Below are positions 62,601 through 64,000 of a stretch of DNA of 64,000 nt, in pieces. The first letter of the stretch is position 1. Each line of letters begins with the position of its first letter. This DNA comes from Melioribacteraceae bacterium (lineage in GTDB: Bacteria; Bacteroidota; Ignavibacteria; Ignavibacteriales; Melioribacteraceae): assembly GCA_035362835.1 (NCBI GenBank), contig DAOSDY010000002.1, positions 124,001 through 188,000 on the forward strand. The letters are read 5' to 3'. Made by a program: the position numbers and the translations under genes. The notes beneath the pieces were generated by a model. It saw only the letters and a list, made by a program, of their open reading frames with translations. It was not told the origin of the DNA and did no database searches.

Positions 62601-62726
62601 CTGGACAACGAAACAAAATGGGACGTATCACGGATTCAGAGCGGAGTTTATTTCGCACGGATTGAAGTAAAAGGATTGAGTGGTATATCATCATCCAAAT
62701 TGATAAAAATTGCTGTGATCAAATAA
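59700..62726 (+). CDS. M6-like (immune-inhibitor-A type) pseudo-metalloprotease in the T9SS operon
   Basis: A 1008-residue secreted protein (signal peptide 1-20). Residues ~45-310 follow the M6 fold: ILAVMVDFQEDRYDG, NYFNKVSNGKVKIDY, and a YLGLPDLFNTETSKSAIGRF stretch ending GLMDPQ, then WEKIFLGW. In M6 enzymes LGLPDxY is preceded by HExGH; here residues 252-256 are GNIAS, so all zinc ligands are lost and no catalysis is expected. A beta-propeller-like middle (~520-870) and a sorting-domain-like tail (AYNWPNPVYGSETF, SGVYFARIEV) follow. Position 6 bases after porV suggests a T9SS accessory role. Confidence 0.85.
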   Translation: MKNFFLVILFLTGLGSISAQSFVKHSVSQLNPNHRNNINSDSIKILAVMVDFQEDRYDGTTGTGKFGSHFTRAYGDTILDPLPHNAEYFADHLEFTKNYFNKVSNGKVKIDYQVLPDVITVSKTMREYVPVYNSNDFSPMADFSLEVWQLAGQRNPDFNFSGYNLFMIFHAGISNAIGDGAPLINRNMPSLYLGLESLKQIYGNQFNGFPIGNNNFLIQNTIIMPETESREATAIDNSVLLIEYSINGLLVGNIASYLGLPDLFNTETSKSAIGRFGLMDPQALLANSGMFPPEPSPWEKIFLGWESPVVINPADKKISIAARLSASSGDTTLIKIPLNSTEYFLIENRNQDSRNDNLKITYKQNGIISTKIIEADTSGIFIAERKSVNGIPGGVVLDADEYDAALPGNGIVIWHVDEKVINEKIQVNKINADPDRRGVRVVEADGIRDIGETFYSIFGELIDDGSREDFWFKGNKARLYKNRFAFETKPSSRTNDGSNSLITLENFSDLSEKISFNLSFGSDNLVLEYNISIPVLNDLKSLSSVQTGNLFSVYLLDGTDLHRTDIYTGITKSFPGFSTFQTAVYNDGNNEYAAGVNGNRLNLNTTINGNAEYSYHYFNTPITSPPLIIKSAGIVKILFGTSDGKVIQINVNEFISSHHSLGINSFQVDNKPVLQVSADENYFSAVSENTFSDSGSKIVSINKKIKQLALSKSADGGYQNVILYEDSEVKVIKDGIITGSFYLPVNGISGFSLADLFGDGNNYLLFSSGSKVYAVNFNGSVAEGFPVVLNNNSSFTGVPLALDLGNDGDVDIFLFTVSGDLYGLNSSSGKLLSSYPVTAGGGAFVIPALLKEELPSAGPMAKYKPLLPVADKSGNLKIFSLAGIIGKEFWINRFGNSANTSFTNQAGIENKSQEFFPVEKAYNWPNPVYGSETFIRYYVSEDSDVNIKIFDLAGDLAAELSDKARGGLDNETKWDVSRIQSGVYFARIEVKGLSGISSSKLIKIAVIK

Positions 62727-62735
62727 TAGAACACG

Positions 62736-64000
62736 ATGAAAAAAAAGCTAAGAAAAAATACTGGATTTAAGAATATGCTTATTCGCCCTGTTCGGCTTTT
62801 AAGTGTTCTATTTCTGTTGATCTCTTTTACTTACCCTGTCTATTCGCAATTCAATGAGTATAATCCGGATTATAACTGGTATACCATAAGGGGCAAATAC
62901 GTTCGGGTTCATTACCATCAGGAAGCCGAGAGAACCGCAAAAACTGTTGCTAAAATTGCTGATGAAATCTGGGAACCGATTACTTCACTCTATCAGTATG
63001 AACCGGATGTGGTTGATTATGTGATTAAAGATATTGATGACTATTCGAACGGAGCGACTTTCTTCTTCGACAACAAAATTGAAATTTGGGCCTCCTCACT
63101 CGACTTCGACCTTCGGGGTACACACAACTGGCTCCGGAATGTGATCTCTCATGAGTTTACACATCTTGTCCAGATTCAGGCTGGAATGAAATTAGTGAGA
63201 ACGGTTCCGGTACTCTATTTTCAGTTCCTGAATTATGAGGACAGACGCAGACCCGATATACTTTACGGGTTCCCGAATTTTATAGCATCATATCCTATAC
63301 CGACTATTAATATACCTGCCTGGTTTGCCGAAGGTACAGCTCAATACATGCGCAAGGAGTTTAATTACGATAACTGGGATTCTCACCGGGATATGATCCT
63401 CAGGTCTTATGCCCTGGATAATAGAATGCTTACATGGAATCAGATGGGTGTTTTTGATAAGACAAGTTTGGGTAACGAATCGGTTTACAATTCCGGTTTT
63501 GCTCTCACGCGATATATCGCGCAGAAATACGGCGAGGATAAATTAAGGGAAATTTCCAAAGAAGTCGGGCGGTTAACAACTTTTACAATTGACGCGGCAT
63601 TCGAAAAAATTTTAGGTAAATCCGGAAATCAGGTTTATGATGAATGGAGCAGTTTTCTTAAATCGGATTATGCCGGTAGAATTAAGGATGTTGAAAAAAA
63701 TAAAATCACCGGTAAAATGATTGCTCCTACAGGATTTGGAAATTTCTATCCTGTCTTTTCGGATGACGGTAAAAAGGTTCTCTATCTTTCAAATAAAACG
63801 AGTGATTATTTCAGCCTTTCCTCGGTCTATTTATATGATTTAACTACAGGAGAAGATAAGAGAGTAATCTCCAATGTAAGGTCCACTGTAAGTTTTATCC
63901 CCGGGCAGAATAAAATTGTATATGCAAAGCTGAGCGATGACAATCCTAAATGGACAACTATTCACGATCTGTATGTTTATGATATCGATTCTGAAAAGGA
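62736..64000 (+). CDS. HEFTH gluzincin with TolB-like beta-propeller (C-terminus off window)
   Basis: The gene runs off the right edge; about 421 residues are present. Signal peptide region to about residue 38 (PVYSQ). HEFTH lies in VISHEFTHLVQI, and AWFAEGTAQYM supplies the Glu ligand, giving a MA-clan gluzincin zinc site that is intact. From about residue 320 the chain has TolB/WD40-like blades (YPVFSDDGKKVLYLSNKT, SVYLYDLTTGEDKR). This architecture (peptidase plus propeller) is known in Chlorobi/Bacteroidota secreted proteins of unknown role. It starts 9 bases after the pseudo-M6 gene, so is probably in the same operon. Start ATG at 62736. Confidence 0.82.
   Translation, partial: MKKKLRKNTGFKNMLIRPVRLLSVLFLLISFTYPVYSQFNEYNPDYNWYTIRGKYVRVHYHQEAERTAKTVAKIADEIWEPITSLYQYEPDVVDYVIKDIDDYSNGATFFFDNKIEIWASSLDFDLRGTHNWLRNVISHEFTHLVQIQAGMKLVRTVPVLYFQFLNYEDRRRPDILYGFPNFIASYPIPTINIPAWFAEGTAQYMRKEFNYDNWDSHRDMILRSYALDNRMLTWNQMGVFDKTSLGNESVYNSGFALTRYIAQKYGEDKLREISKEVGRLTTFTIDAAFEKILGKSGNQVYDEWSSFLKSDYAGRIKDVEKNKITGKMIAPTGFGNFYPVFSDDGKKVLYLSNKTSDYFSLSSVYLYDLTTGEDKRVISNVRSTVSFIPGQNKIVYAKLSDDNPKWTTIHDLYVYDIDSEK

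Noticed and set aside
1..64000. CRISPR array, IS element or prophage
   Set aside because: No regularly spaced identical repeats, no transposase-like or phage structural genes, and no terminal inverted repeats around a gene other than the attC-like boxes.

Overview
The window looks like a chromosome segment of an Ignavibacteria/Chlorobi-lineage bacterium (wider Bacteroidota group). Three secreted proteins end in type IX secretion (T9SS) type A sorting domains with the YPNPFNP signature. The T9SS sortase PorU and shuttle PorV are encoded at 54.5-59.7 kb. A TonB/ExbB/ExbD set and several outer-membrane barrels show a two-membrane envelope. Base composition is moderately AT-rich, and many genes start with TTG or GTG, often inside TGA overlaps.

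Layout. 0-11.3 kb, almost all minus strand: a cut-off CDF metal transporter, a DUF1801 protein, a UroD-like protein, a saccharopine-dehydrogenase-like protein, a membrane-anchored subtilase, a small wHTH regulator with two membrane proteins and a repeated inverted-repeat operator, two methyltransferases and a DsrE-like protein. 11.4-17.5 kb: an esterase-TPR fusion and two large T9SS substrates (Kelch and fibronectin-III types). 17.6-23.9 kb is an accessory region of single-gene units on the minus strand. The DUF6161-like gene and the M50-like gene are each bounded by sequences with the geometry of integron attC sites, and a long gene-poor stretch of dispersed-repeat fragments follows. 23.9-35.9 kb is housekeeping: lepA, lepB, a T9SS subtilase, an O-methyltransferase, an IscR-like regulator, dodecin, two peroxiredoxins, a GTP cyclohydrolase / PTPS / SDR operon that probably makes a tetrahydrobiopterin-type pterin, and an ECF sigma / anti-sigma / periplasmic-sensor operon facing a Spy-like gene.

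36-46 kb: tRNA-Leu, a TPR lipid-envelope region, then a compact operon of a 990-residue TPR protein, an outer-membrane barrel with a TonB-box-like N-terminus, an HU-like/SPOR fusion, ExbB, ExbD and TonB. It reads as a self-contained proton-motive-force-driven envelope machine. 46-54.3 kb: small membrane proteins, a beta-propeller, a lipoprotein with ten Ig-like repeats, tRNA-Gln, an aldo/keto reductase, tRNA-Glu, a thioredoxin-fold ferredoxin, endonuclease III and an HD hydrolase. 54.5-64 kb: porU, porV, an M6-type metalloprotease homologue that has lost its HExxH zinc site, and a cut-off HEFTH gluzincin with a beta-propeller.

The most interesting items are the attC-like cassette sites, the PTPS-II-type pterin operon, the pseudo-protease in the T9SS cluster, and the TonB operon with its HU-SPOR fusion. 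All functional calls come from motif reading by eye; no database search was possible.
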